Below, piece by piece: positions 26,443 to 34,990 of a DNA stretch of 41,377 bases; the first letter of the stretch is position 1, and each line of letters begins with the position of its first letter. Position numbers and translations under genes: made by a program. Origin of the DNA: Planctomycetales bacterium. Lineage in GTDB: Bacteria > Planctomycetota > Planctomycetia > Planctomycetales > Planctomycetaceae. Under the pieces are notes generated by a model that had not been told where the DNA came from, searched no databases, and was given only the letters and a program-made list of their open reading frames with translations. Where the stretch lies: assembly GCA_016235885.1 (NCBI GenBank), contig JACRIH010000251.1, forward strand, positions 1 to 41,377, in the 5' to 3' direction.

Positions 26443-26455
26443 TCGCCGAGATCAT

Positions 26456-26535
26456 GTAGGGTGGGACCAGCGCAGCGCCGGCCCACCATGCCGACTCCAT
26501 TATGGTGGGCCGGCGCTGCGCTGGTCCCACCCTAC
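26456..26535. repeat. Perfect 34-bp inverted repeat, 12-nt loop
   Basis: Arms 26456-26489 and 26502-26535 are exactly complementary, starting GTAGGGTGGG. The element begins 13 bases after the aminotransferase stop codon. With 34 paired bases it is the longest perfect hairpin I found in the window and could end or protect the aminotransferase transcript. Confidence 0.88.
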
Positions 26536-26735
26536 CGATGGGAGCGGGGACAAGTCGTCCATCCGCGTTGCATCGTCAGTAGGTCACCACTAGAATCCGC
26601 CGCACATTGAAGACGGAGGATGCCGTTTACTCAAAATTTCGAGGGGTAACCATGAAGCGAGTCGTTGTTGCCTTGCCGGTGGATCGTGCCGGGAACTTTG
26701 TTTTGTCAGCGCTCAAACATCAAGGGAGTATGGGA

Positions 26736-28139
26736 ATGATTTGGAAGAGTCTGAAGCCGATCCTCGGCTCGATTGCGATCTTGTTGTTGTTGGGGACAGT
26801 CGTTCATGCCGGCGAAGCAGACTTGGCCATTCCAGATTTGAGCGCAACGAAATTCAAGATCTTTGGAGGAACCATCGATGGCTGGCATCTGCTGCTTTAC
26901 GGTGCCTTTGTCATCACGGGCACGCTGGGGATCAGCCTGTATCTGCGATCGGAAATCCATAAGCTTCCCGCGCATCAGTCGATGCTCAATGTCGCCGAAA
27001 TCATCTACCAGACCTGTAAAACCTACCTCCTTCAGCAAGGCAAGTTTCTGCTCATGCTGTTTGCCATCATCGGCAGCGCGATGACCTACTACTTCATGGG
27101 CTTGGCGGAGCAAACATTTCAAACCGCTCTGCTGGTTCTCTTTTTCTCGGTCGTCGGCATGGGAGGATCGTACGCGGTGGCGTGGTACGGCATCCGCGTT
27201 AACACCTATGCGAATTGCCGGACCGCGTTCGCGTCGCTGCGCGGCAAACCGTGGGACGTGGTCAACATCCCGTTGCGTTCGGGCATGTCGGTTGGCTTGT
27301 TCCTGATCTCCCTCGAACTCGTAATGATGGTGATCATTCTGCTGTTCGTGGATCGCACCGTCGTGGGTTACTGCTTCTTGGGGTTTGCGATCGGCGAATC
27401 ACTCGGGGCCTCGGTGTTGAGAATTGCCGGCGGCATCTTCACAAAGATCGCGGACATCGGGTCCGACCTGATGAAGATCGTCTTCAACGTGAAGGAAGAC
27501 GATCCCCGCAACCCGGGAGTCATCGCCGACTGCACCGGTGACAACGCGGGCGACTCGGTCGGTCCCACGGCCGACGGTTTCGAAACCTACGGCGTGACCG
27601 GCGTCGCGCTCATCTCGTTCATCACCTTGGCCGTCCCGAGTGTGGAGATCCAGGCCAAGCTGATCGTCTGGATTTTCGCGATGCGGTTCCTGATGGATTT
27701 CATGTCCGGAGCGTCGTACTTCATCAACCAGGCGATCTCGGAAAAGAAATACAAGGGGCTGACGGAATTCGATTTTGAAGAACCGCTGAGCCGCCTCATT
27801 TGGATCGCGTCCATCCTGTGCATCGCGACGTCGTTTGGCATGAGCAAACTGCTGATCGGCGACTTGGACACTGCGGGGAACCTGTGGTGGCAACTGGCCT
27901 CGATCATCAGCTTGGGGACACTCGCGGCCGTGCTCATACCCGAATTCACGAAGGTTTTCACCAGTTCGCACTCCAAGCACGTGCATGAAATCGTCATCGC
28001 GTCGCGAGAAGGGGGGCATCGCTCACGATCCTCTCCGGTCTCGTCGCGGGCAACTTCAGCGCCTTCTGGAAAGGGATGCTCATCGCGGGGCTCATGGCGG
28101 GAGCCTATTGGGTCAGCGGGATGGGACTGGGCGAAGTGA
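26736..28139 (+). CDS. hppA: Membrane-bound proton-translocating pyrophosphatase, N-terminal part (frameshifted)
   Basis: First part of a membrane pyrophosphatase that couples PPi hydrolysis to H+ or Na+ pumping. The start at 26736 has GGGAG about 7 nt upstream and a hydrophobic leader (SIAILLLLGTVVHAGEAD). Many transmembrane helices follow. The PPi/Mg-binding region reads IGSDLMKIVFNVKEDDPRNP and GDNAGDSVGPTADGFETYG, an altered form of the usual GADLVGK and DNVGDNVGD motifs found in a divergent clade. Homology stops at about 28016; the last 40 residues (after SREGG) are out of frame. The remainder is encoded at 28016-29155 in the +2 frame relative to this one. Confidence 0.9.
   Translation: MIWKSLKPILGSIAILLLLGTVVHAGEADLAIPDLSATKFKIFGGTIDGWHLLLYGAFVITGTLGISLYLRSEIHKLPAHQSMLNVAEIIYQTCKTYLLQQGKFLLMLFAIIGSAMTYYFMGLAEQTFQTALLVLFFSVVGMGGSYAVAWYGIRVNTYANCRTAFASLRGKPWDVVNIPLRSGMSVGLFLISLELVMMVIILLFVDRTVVGYCFLGFAIGESLGASVLRIAGGIFTKIADIGSDLMKIVFNVKEDDPRNPGVIADCTGDNAGDSVGPTADGFETYGVTGVALISFITLAVPSVEIQAKLIVWIFAMRFLMDFMSGASYFINQAISEKKYKGLTEFDFEEPLSRLIWIASILCIATSFGMSKLLIGDLDTAGNLWWQLASIISLGTLAAVLIPEFTKVFTSSHSKHVHEIVIASREGGHRSRSSPVSSRATSAPSGKGCSSRGSWREPIGSAGWDWAK
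28011..28016 (+). other. hppA: G6 run: site of a -1 frameshift in hppA
   Basis: Reading ends in SREGG at this run of six G. With seven G the frame would continue as GGASLTILSGLVAGNFSAFW into the downstream frame. One missing G therefore explains the break completely. Homopolymer loss is a common sequencing error, but slippage during expression is also conceivable. Confidence 0.85.
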
Positions 28140-29155
28140 TGGGCACGCACGCTTCGGTCTTCGCGTTTGGACTGGTCGCATTCGGCTTCCTGTGTATGGG
28201 GCCGGTCAACATTGCCGTCGATAGCTACGGCCCGGTAACTGACAATGCTCAGTCGGTGTTCGAACTCGCCCAGACCGAACACATCCCCGGCATCAAGGAA
28301 GAAATCAAACGCGACTTCGGATTCGATCCCGATTTCACGCTCGGCAAACATTATCTTGAAGCGAACGATTCGGCCGGCAACACGTTCAAGGCGACCGCCA
28401 AGCCCGTGCTGATCGGCACGGCCGTCGTCGGGGCCACAACGATGATCTTCTCGATCATCCTGTTGCTCGACAAAGCGAAAATGCTCGCGCTCAATCTGAC
28501 CGACGCCCCCGTGCTGCTCGGCTTCATCTGCGGCGGTGCGGTGATCTACTGGTTCTGCGGCGCGTCGATGCAGGCCGTGACCACCGGTGCCTACCGCGCC
28601 GTCGAGTTCATCAAGAAAAACATGGACCTCACCAAGAAGGAGGCCGACCTTGAGGACTCGATCACCGTCGTCCGGATCTGCACGCAATACGCTCAGGCCG
28701 GGATGTGGAATATCTTCATCGTGCTGCTGACGATTACGCTCGCCTTCGCGTTCTTCGACCCGAACTTCTTTGTCGCGTACCTGATCTCCATCGCCGTGTT
28801 CGGCCTGTTCCAGGCGATCTACATGGCCAACGCCGGCGGTGCATGGGACAACGCCAAGAAGTACGTCGAAGTCGATCTCAAGGAGAAGGGGACCGAACTG
28901 CACGCGGCGACTGTCGTCGGCGACACGGTCGGCGACCCGTTCAAGGACACGACCTCGGTCGCGCTCAATCCGATCATCAAATTTTCGACACTCTTCGGCC
29001 TGCTGGCGGTCGAGATCGCGATCAAGATCAAGGAAGCCGCCCACACTGGGACGAGCTCGGACTACACAGCCATCGTGGGCGTCTTCATGCTGGCGATCGC
29101 CCTCGTGTTCGTGTGGCGTTCGTTCTACGCAATGCGGATTCCTCCGAAGATCTAA
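28016..29155 (+). CDS. hppA: Membrane pyrophosphatase, C-terminal part (frameshifted)
   Basis: C-terminal half of the same pump; homology begins at the G-run and the first ATG in this frame is at 28076. It contains MGPVNIAVDSYGPVTDNAQS, GGAWDNAKKYVE and GDTVGDPFKDTTSVALNPII, conserved pyrophosphatase motifs that bind PPi and Mg. The GNTFKAT segment carries Lys and Thr at the positions that mark K+-independent enzymes in the known family (Ala there in K+-dependent ones). Several TM helices end at FVWRSFYAMRIPPKI. A strong intrinsic terminator follows at 29218. On its own this fragment could not work. Confidence 0.9.
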   Translation, partial: ASLTILSGLVAGNFSAFWKGMLIAGLMAGAYWVSGMGLGEVMGTHASVFAFGLVAFGFLCMGPVNIAVDSYGPVTDNAQSVFELAQTEHIPGIKEEIKRDFGFDPDFTLGKHYLEANDSAGNTFKATAKPVLIGTAVVGATTMIFSIILLLDKAKMLALNLTDAPVLLGFICGGAVIYWFCGASMQAVTTGAYRAVEFIKKNMDLTKKEADLEDSITVVRICTQYAQAGMWNIFIVLLTITLAFAFFDPNFFVAYLISIAVFGLFQAIYMANAGGAWDNAKKYVEVDLKEKGTELHAATVVGDTVGDPFKDTTSVALNPIIKFSTLFGLLAVEIAIKIKEAAHTGTSSDYTAIVGVFMLAIALVFVWRSFYAMRIPPKI

Positions 29156-29217
29156 CGATCGGCGGCGAGCGGGGAGTGTCAACCTTGGGGTCGTTTCCCA
29201 AATTCAAACGCACTGTG

Positions 29218-29252
29218 CAGCCCGGCATCGCTTGATGCCGGGCTGTTTTTTT
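29218..29252 (+). terminator. Intrinsic terminator after hppA
   Basis: A 12-bp perfect stem (29218-29229 with 29234-29245) with loop GCTT is followed directly by seven T. It is the clearest rho-independent terminator in the window, 62 bp after the hppA stop and 18 bp before the GDPD start. Confidence 0.92.
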
Positions 29253-29270
29253 GGAAGGAGACGAATTGCC

Positions 29271-30107
29271 ATGACCTTGAATTGCTCACTCGGTCGCGTG
29301 TGCTTGATCCTTGCCGCAGCCCTCGGCATCGGTGCGGACAAGCCGAGTCCCTTTGTGGTCGCGCACCGCGGACTGCTGAAGCACGCACCAGAAAACACGT
29401 TGTCCAATTTCCGCGCGTGCCTGGAACTACGAGTGGGCTTCGAAGTCGACGTGCGACGCACCAAGGACGGGCAGCTTGTGTGTGTGCATGACGATACGGT
29501 CGACCGCACGACCAACGGGCGAGGTGCCGTTCGTTCATTGACGCTTGCCGAACTGCAAAAGCTCGACGCGGGGTCTTGGTTCGGACAGTCATTTCAGAGC
29601 GAACGGATTCCCACCTTCGACGAAGTCCTGGCAACCCTCGGGAAACAAATTCGGTCCCCGGTCTTGATTGCCATCGACCTCAAGGAACAAGAGATCGAGG
29701 CGGATGTCGTGCGGCTCGCCAAATCGCGAGGCGTGCTCGACCGGCTGCTGTTCATCGGCACCGCGATTGACGACGTCAAAGTCCGTCGCAAGTTGCGAGC
29801 GGCAGATCCGTCCGCGCATGTGGCATGCCTCGCGGGTGTCGTGGGCGATCTGTCCGCTGCAACCGACGACAAGACTTCGGACTGGGCGTACCTTCGCTTC
29901 GTCCCTGCACCCGAAGATATCGCCCGAATCCACAAGGCTGGCAAGCGAGCCTTCCTCGCAGGGTCAACGGTGTCGGGATTCGAACGCGACAACTGGAAGT
30001 GTGCAATGCTGTCCGGCATCGACGGGCTGCTCACCGATTACCCGCTCGAACTGGCGCAGGAGATTCGTTCGGCAGCGGAGTCAACAAAACCGGGAACCGC
30101 GAAGTGA
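29271..30107 (+). CDS. Glycerophosphodiester phosphodiesterase family protein
   Basis: About 278 aa with a short signal peptide (LGRVCLILAAALGIGAD). It hydrolyses glycerophosphodiesters to glycerol-3-phosphate and an alcohol. The catalytic set is visible: AHRG (His32), APENT (Glu41), EVDVRRTKDG (Glu58, Asp60) and HDDTVDRTTNG (His73). The C-terminus GIDGLLTDYPLELAQE is also typical. The start at 29271 has AAGGAG 10 nt upstream. Because a terminator precedes it, it needs its own promoter or readthrough. Likely periplasmic. Confidence 0.93.
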   Translation: MTLNCSLGRVCLILAAALGIGADKPSPFVVAHRGLLKHAPENTLSNFRACLELRVGFEVDVRRTKDGQLVCVHDDTVDRTTNGRGAVRSLTLAELQKLDAGSWFGQSFQSERIPTFDEVLATLGKQIRSPVLIAIDLKEQEIEADVVRLAKSRGVLDRLLFIGTAIDDVKVRRKLRAADPSAHVACLAGVVGDLSAATDDKTSDWAYLRFVPAPEDIARIHKAGKRAFLAGSTVSGFERDNWKCAMLSGIDGLLTDYPLELAQEIRSAAESTKPGTAK

Positions 30108-30223
30108 TTCGTTCCGGATTGCACGCCGGAGCCGAACTCGTGAGAGTTCGGAAGGCTCATCCGCATCGCAAGCCATTGCTGCGCTGTCCGTGACTGGGAT
30201 CATCACGGGGAGCTTGATGGCTA

Positions 30224-30252
30224 CGTAGCCGTCACGCTCCGCTTGACGAGCC
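30224..30252. repeat. Half copy of the SRHAPRD-type palindromic repeat
   Basis: GTAGCCGTCACGCTCCGC... matches the reverse complement of the right half of the element at 24902-24978 with a few changes. It lies downstream of the GDPD gene and downstream of the convergent beta-helix gene. Confidence 0.6.
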
Positions 30253-30285
30253 GAACGGCCGCGCAGCCTTCCATTGGAACGCGGG

Positions 30286-32292
30286 TCACTTCTTGAACTG
30301 CTCCCGGCCCACAGACCACAGCTTCGCACCCAGCGGGATGGCTCCGATGTCCGGCTTTCCGGTATCGGCGTTGTGGAGTGGATCAGGCCAGTCCGCTGGC
30401 ACATCGACACCCGAATCGACCGCAGTGCTGCCAGCGGTCAGGCGATAGTCGTTCGGACTCGACGCCTCTGGCGCAATAACCGAGAACTTCGGATCGCCAA
30501 CAAGTGAGTGGGTCGTCGAACCCGGTTCGTAAAACAACCGGCTGCGGGTGAACGGCTCCGATTTGCGAAACTTGTCGAAGAACGTTTTGTCCTGCTGCTC
30601 GTTCGACCGCGGTGACCAAAACAAATTGCCGTCGGAGACCACATTCTCGTCGGTGGTCAGCAAAGGAAACGGCGGCAGGCGCGGGAAGTTGTAGTAAATG
30701 TTGTTGAAGACCCGTCGCGGATGTCCCGCTTTGTTGGACCCGACGGAACCCATCGCCGCGTCGCGAGCTGGATCGCTCATCACGCTCGTATTGTGATAAT
30801 AATTGATCGCCGACCACGGCGGCGAACCGTGGTCTCCCATCAAATGGCCGTTACTGAAACTGGGTGCGCCCTGCCTGACTGACGGCCGTCCGGCGCGGAT
30901 CGGTCCGCGCAGATCGAACACGTTGCGGTACACAAACACCCGGTCGTGCGTCACCGGCTCGGGGCCACCAAACGCCAGCGCGGTGAGCACCTGCCGGATC
31001 ACATTCTCATGGATGTGAATTTGCGGATCGGTCTTGTCGAGCCGGTGTCGCAGATACATCGGGCTGAGATAGATCCCGTCGTCCTGCATGTTCTCGATTA
31101 GGTTGTGATGGAATTGAACGTTGATCGCGCCGAAATACACCGCATCGTGTGCGTCGGTGAATTCGCTGCCAAAAATCTCCCAGCGATCGTTTTGCGGCGT
31201 GGCAAATACCGACGATTCCAACCCGGTCCCAATTTCGATCAGCGCGTGCGTGTTGAGCCGTGAAATGTTGCGATGCGGGCGGCCGGGATAGTCTCGCTTG
31301 CTGGCATCGTTCCGAAATGTCCACGGCGCCAGGTTGCCATGCAGCGCCGAGTTCACCAGCCGCAGCGGTCCCGTACACATGGCACGCAGGCCGTACGTTC
31401 CACACCAGACCGTGACGTTGTCGAACTCGACATCCACCGCGTGGTCCAGCAGCACGGCGGAATATCCCGCCCCACGAATGACCAAATCCTGGAACCGAAC
31501 ATGCCCGGCGTGGTCGAGGTGCAGGGGGACGGAGTGAAACGGAGCGATCAGCAGCGGCACTTTGCGAGGATCGGTTGGTCCGCGATAGTTGTCGATCGGT
31601 TCCGGCAGGTGTGTGTGAGCCAGTCGGACGTGGATGTATCCGGTCTGCCGGTCGTACCACATTCCCGGCCCGCAGTAGAGCGGCTTCAAATCGGATTCGG
31701 CGGTGCGATCCCAGTCGATCCAGTCAATGAGTTCGCTCGACGCACGCAGGTCTTGCGCGTGGAAGTACGTTTGCAAGCCGATCATCGAATCGCCGAACGA
31801 CCCCACCAGATTTCGAAGGTTGGGATATTTTCCTGTCGAACGAAACTCATGTGGTGCCCCGGCCGGCACCGGCTCCCACGCCGTCTCCGGCGTCTCGAAG
31901 AATTCACGCAAGCCGCCATCAATCACCACCGTTTCTCCGGGATAGCTGCGGAGGGTGATCGGCAGTTTGTCCTGGCCCGCCAGCGCGACGTACACATTCT
32001 CGCGGTAAACCCCCTCGCGAACGTAGAGCGTGTCGCCGGCTCGCAACTGTTGCACAGCATGTCGCAGAGTTTTCCACGGTGCCGCCTGCGTTCCAGCCGA
32101 CGTGTCGTCTCCTTGTCGAGCATCCACAAAGTATGCCGGACCAGTCGCCAGCGCACGCTGAGCAGCCGGCGGATTCCGTCGCAGCGGAGGATGCGAGACG
32201 ACACTCGCGGGAGCTTCGGCACGGCTCACATCCGAGTTGAAGAGGGACGAGCAGAATACCAGAATCAGGCAGAGTGGGGGGTTGGTTCGCAT
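30286..32292 (-). CDS. Right-handed parallel beta-helix (DUF1565-like) secreted protein
   Basis: About 668 aa. The start at 32292 gives a signal peptide (PPLCLILVFCSSLFNSDVSR); the longer frame to 32343 would overlap the upstream gene. The segment AYFVDARQGDDTSAGTQAAP, then WKTLRHAVQQLRAGDTLYVR, is the DUF1565 start of a parallel beta-helix. Repeated coil-like strands follow (VRFQDLVIRGAGYSAVLLDH, VEFDNVTVWCGTYGLRAM, INVQFHHNLIENMQDDGIYL). The C-terminus ends DSGVDVPADWPDPLHNADTG, then KPDIGAIPLG, a common cap. Such proteins often act as polysaccharide lyases or carbohydrate-binding proteins; no catalytic set is recognised. It lies 28 bp after the FAD oxidoreductase gene, same strand. Confidence 0.9.
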   Translation of the reverse strand: MRTNPPLCLILVFCSSLFNSDVSRAEAPASVVSHPPLRRNPPAAQRALATGPAYFVDARQGDDTSAGTQAAPWKTLRHAVQQLRAGDTLYVREGVYRENVYVALAGQDKLPITLRSYPGETVVIDGGLREFFETPETAWEPVPAGAPHEFRSTGKYPNLRNLVGSFGDSMIGLQTYFHAQDLRASSELIDWIDWDRTAESDLKPLYCGPGMWYDRQTGYIHVRLAHTHLPEPIDNYRGPTDPRKVPLLIAPFHSVPLHLDHAGHVRFQDLVIRGAGYSAVLLDHAVDVEFDNVTVWCGTYGLRAMCTGPLRLVNSALHGNLAPWTFRNDASKRDYPGRPHRNISRLNTHALIEIGTGLESSVFATPQNDRWEIFGSEFTDAHDAVYFGAINVQFHHNLIENMQDDGIYLSPMYLRHRLDKTDPQIHIHENVIRQVLTALAFGGPEPVTHDRVFVYRNVFDLRGPIRAGRPSVRQGAPSFSNGHLMGDHGSPPWSAINYYHNTSVMSDPARDAAMGSVGSNKAGHPRRVFNNIYYNFPRLPPFPLLTTDENVVSDGNLFWSPRSNEQQDKTFFDKFRKSEPFTRSRLFYEPGSTTHSLVGDPKFSVIAPEASSPNDYRLTAGSTAVDSGVDVPADWPDPLHNADTGKPDIGAIPLGAKLWSVGREQFKK

Positions 32293-32320
32293 GGGCTTCT
32301 CGCTGGTTGAACAACGGCGG

Positions 32321-33508
32321 TCAGTTTTGAAATCGCATCCCATTCAGACCGGACACATCTTGCGATGGCTCGCCCTTGACAATCCATTCCGCCAGCAGCT
32401 TGCCACAAGCGGGGGCAAGGAGAATGCCGTTGCGAAAGTGGCCGCAGTTGAGCCACAGGTTCTCGGCAGTCTCGCAGCGGTCGAGGATGGGGAGGCCATC
32501 GGGGGTCGCCGGGCGCACGCCGCACCAGACGCGGCGGAACGGGATGTCGCGCAGAGCCGGTACAATTTCGCGAGTCGCGGCGATGAACTCGGCCGTCACG
32601 GCGGAATCGGATTCGAGCGATGAGTTTTCGCGCTGGCTGGCACCGACGACGATTTGACCCGTCTTCAATTGCAACACCAGAACGCGCCCCCCGATTGAGC
32701 ACTTGAGCAACGGCGATTGCGGCTCGGTTGCGATCATCTGACCGCTGACCGGGCGCAGAGGTAATTTCGGTGGCGCGGCCGATCCGAGCCAGTCGAGCGT
32801 CCAACCGGTTGTCGCCACCACATGCCGCGGTTCGATTCGCCCGGCCGTTGTTGTCACCGCGACGATCCGATTCGCCGACGATTCGACACCGACGACCCGA
32901 GTGTCCGTGCGGATTCGACATCCGCCACGTCGAGCCACCCGCGCCAACGACAGGCTCGCCTTGACCGGGTTCAGGTGCGCTTCGGACGGAAAGTGTAAGC
33001 CCTCTCGAAATCCGTTGGCCACCTGCGGCTCCAGCCGCGAGATTTGATCAGCATCGACCGGCTTGAGCGAAAAGCCCAACTCGTGAGCCTGCGCCGAATA
33101 CGCCTCGGCCGACGGGGCAAATCGCTCGGCGTTCAAATTCAAAAAACCGTTGACTCGCCAGTCGAAATCAAATCCCGGCCGAACAGCCAGCCGACCCCAC
33201 TGATCGCGGCCAAGAAACCCGATCGGCTGGTAGGCAGCCGGATGCGACGGCCCCTCCTCGTTCGGCCAGATGCCCCCGGCACTCGCACCGGTCGCACCAC
33301 TCGCCAGCGATCGGGCTTCGACGACCTGCACCGTCGCGCCGAGGTCGGTCAAATAATATGCCGTCGCCAGACCAACAATCCCGCCGCCGACAATCAACAC
33401 GTCCGGGTTCGCCAGCAAGTCAGCATCGCTCGTGGCGAGTTCCGCCCACTCGGCCGCTGACAACGTTGTCAGCCAGACCGGTTCGTTGACAAGTTGTGAA
33501 TTGAGCAT
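32321..33508 (-). CDS. FAD-dependent oxidoreductase, glycine oxidase (ThiO)-like
   Basis: A 395-aa flavoprotein of the D-amino-acid oxidase family. The Rossmann motif VLIVGGGIVGLATAYYL is at about 37-53, followed by VEARSLASGATGASAGGIWP, which matches ThiO/DadA-type enzymes. The C-terminus has VWCGVRPATPDGLPILDR and LWLNCGHFRNGILLAPACGK, typical of ThiO. ThiO makes dehydroglycine for thiazole synthesis. No other thi genes are in the window, so a different amine substrate is possible. The next gene starts 28 bp downstream. Confidence 0.88.
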   Translation of the reverse strand: MLNSQLVNEPVWLTTLSAAEWAELATSDADLLANPDVLIVGGGIVGLATAYYLTDLGATVQVVEARSLASGATGASAGGIWPNEEGPSHPAAYQPIGFLGRDQWGRLAVRPGFDFDWRVNGFLNLNAERFAPSAEAYSAQAHELGFSLKPVDADQISRLEPQVANGFREGLHFPSEAHLNPVKASLSLARVARRGGCRIRTDTRVVGVESSANRIVAVTTTAGRIEPRHVVATTGWTLDWLGSAAPPKLPLRPVSGQMIATEPQSPLLKCSIGGRVLVLQLKTGQIVVGASQRENSSLESDSAVTAEFIAATREIVPALRDIPFRRVWCGVRPATPDGLPILDRCETAENLWLNCGHFRNGILLAPACGKLLAEWIVKGEPSQDVSGLNGMRFQN

Positions 33509-33597
33509 CGCTCGGCTGCCTCTGGTGTTGATGTCTGCCGTTCTTCAATCTTTGATTGGGCCACAGATTGATGTTTGCGCTGATTGCGAGGTTCCTT

Positions 33598-33662
33598 GTG
33601 AACGGCAAGGCGCTAGCCGCCGGTCTGAGGGAGACACCGGCGGCTAGCCCCTTGCCGCTCAC
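33598..33662. repeat. 27-bp inverted repeat, 11-nt loop
   Basis: Arms 33598-33624 and 33636-33662 match at 25 of 27 positions. It lies in the gap between the FAD oxidoreductase and the two-TM protein. Confidence 0.82.
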
Positions 33663-33712
33663 AACGCCGTTCTCGCAAACATCAGTCTGAGTCCCAATAC
33701 CCCGGAGCTAAC

Positions 33713-33738
33713 GTAGAACGGAATGAATTCCGTTCTAC
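33713..33738. repeat. 26-bp palindrome of the GTAGAACGG family
   Basis: A 12-bp arm repeats in inverted order around two bases. It is the same sequence family as the arms at 19489-19511 and 19555-19577. Confidence 0.8.
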
Positions 33739-33796
33739 AAACAGCACGCAGGACGGCAACAAGCTGGCGAGTAGTCGTACGATTCATTCTCACCAG

Positions 33797-34903
33797 TTAC
33801 GAGTCGAGTCTCGGGGCACCTTCAGATTCTACAGCCTGCGCCTGTTCCGACAGCCTTCGCAATTCATCGCGCGGATCAATCACGTCCAGTTCTTGCAGCG
33901 CCGCTGCGGAATCGGATGTGATGCGTTCGAGTTGTCGACGCTGCCGGTGAAACCGCTGGTCCGAAGTCGTCACCCGCCGCATCTGCACAACGAGGACGAT
34001 GCACAACACGGCCACGAGTCCAACAACTAAAAGCAACGTCGTCCACGTGGAGCCGAATTCCATTGCGACAGGTGGTTCCCAGTGCGGCGACTTTCCGAGC
34101 AGCAACGGAGCCGCATGCAAATCACCTGCCTTGTTTTGGTAGCCAGTCCGCTTGAAAAAATAACCGGAGAACCGAACAAACGCCCTTATCCGCTCGCCCG
34201 TCATCAATCCCTCCGGCAGGCGACTGAACACGATTCGATACGGATTCGCCCCCGAGTCATCCGTGAACAACCACCCCTCGTACAGCGTCTCAAAGCCGTG
34301 CGAGTTGTCTTCGGCGGTGACCGGCATCAGCCGCCGAAGCTGACCCGCGACCGCGATCACTTCGCCACGGTACGATTCCGGGTCGTTAAACAGTTCCACG
34401 TAGCCGAGGTCGCGACGTGCGGCATGTTCGAGAGTTTCGAGTGGCAGGTCGCGGGCTTGGGCCAGCACTGTGAAGTAGGCGTCGCGCTCGTCCTGGCGGA
34501 TTCCAATGCGGGACTCGGAGACATTCGCAAACAAATCGTCGGGCAATCGGACGGCGGTCAACGACGAACTCGCATCGCGCTCGGTCGTCACGCCTGGTTG
34601 AACGCTGCTCGCGTCTTGTTCGCCCGCGGGACGAGAACCGGCCGTGCGAAACACGCCGGTCGGTAACGGTTCCTCGTCAGCCGCTGTGCGAGGCGCTGCG
34701 GCCGGATCGGCAACCTGACTTTGCATTGCCACCTTCGGCGGTTGGACGAGTGGTCCGTCAGTCAGCCATCGCCAATGGTCTGGATTCAAAGCGTACTGCA
34801 TTCCAATCAGCACGACTCCCAGCAAGAGCACGAGTCCCCGCACGCGACGCATCGAATACGATCGTGAATGGCCGGAGCGGCGGGTGGAAGATTCGAGAGG
34901 CAT
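33797..34903 (-). CDS. Two-TM hypothetical membrane protein
   Basis: 368 aa; not assigned to a named family. A basic N-terminus leads into TM helix 1 (about 21-37, VRGLVLLLGVVLIGMQYAL). A low-complexity Ala/Pro/Ser linker runs to about 115. A folded region spans about 120-275 (LGYVELFNDPESYRGEVIAV, VAGQLRRLM, FETLYEGWLFTDDSGANPYR, RIRAFVRFSGYFFKRTGYQ), which looks like a small beta-barrel (OB-like) domain. TM helix 2 is at about 287-307 (TTLLLVVGLVAVLCIVLVVQ), followed by a charged cytoplasmic tail. Topology suggests an extracytoplasmic central domain. Similar proteins occur in other planctomycetes as far as I recall. Confidence 0.75.
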   Translation of the reverse strand: MPLESSTRRSGHSRSYSMRRVRGLVLLLGVVLIGMQYALNPDHWRWLTDGPLVQPPKVAMQSQVADPAAAPRTAADEEPLPTGVFRTAGSRPAGEQDASSVQPGVTTERDASSSLTAVRLPDDLFANVSESRIGIRQDERDAYFTVLAQARDLPLETLEHAARRDLGYVELFNDPESYRGEVIAVAGQLRRLMPVTAEDNSHGFETLYEGWLFTDDSGANPYRIVFSRLPEGLMTGERIRAFVRFSGYFFKRTGYQNKAGDLHAAPLLLGKSPHWEPPVAMEFGSTWTTLLLVVGLVAVLCIVLVVQMRRVTTSDQRFHRQRRQLERITSDSAAALQELDVIDPRDELRRLSEQAQAVESEGAPRLDS

Positions 34904-34941
34904 GGAAGCAGCCCCCTGGTCAAACGTTCGTCGACAAATAG

Positions 34942-34969
34942 CCAGGGGGCTAACGCCCCCCGCTCGCCA
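34942..34969. repeat. 28-bp repeat with GGGGGC hairpin
   Basis: GGGGGC/GCCCCC stem around TAAC inside CCAGGGGGCTAACGCCCCCC. The reverse complement matches 39315-39342 at 26 of 28 bases. It is in the short gap between the Gfo/Idh gene and the two-TM protein. Confidence 0.7.
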
Positions 34970-34990
34970 ATTCTCGTTTTACGCGGCAAC

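Noticed and set aside
27587-29182. Minus-strand open frame of 531 codons over hppA
   Set aside because: Antisense to well-conserved pyrophosphatase sequence; an Asp/Arg/His-rich shadow.
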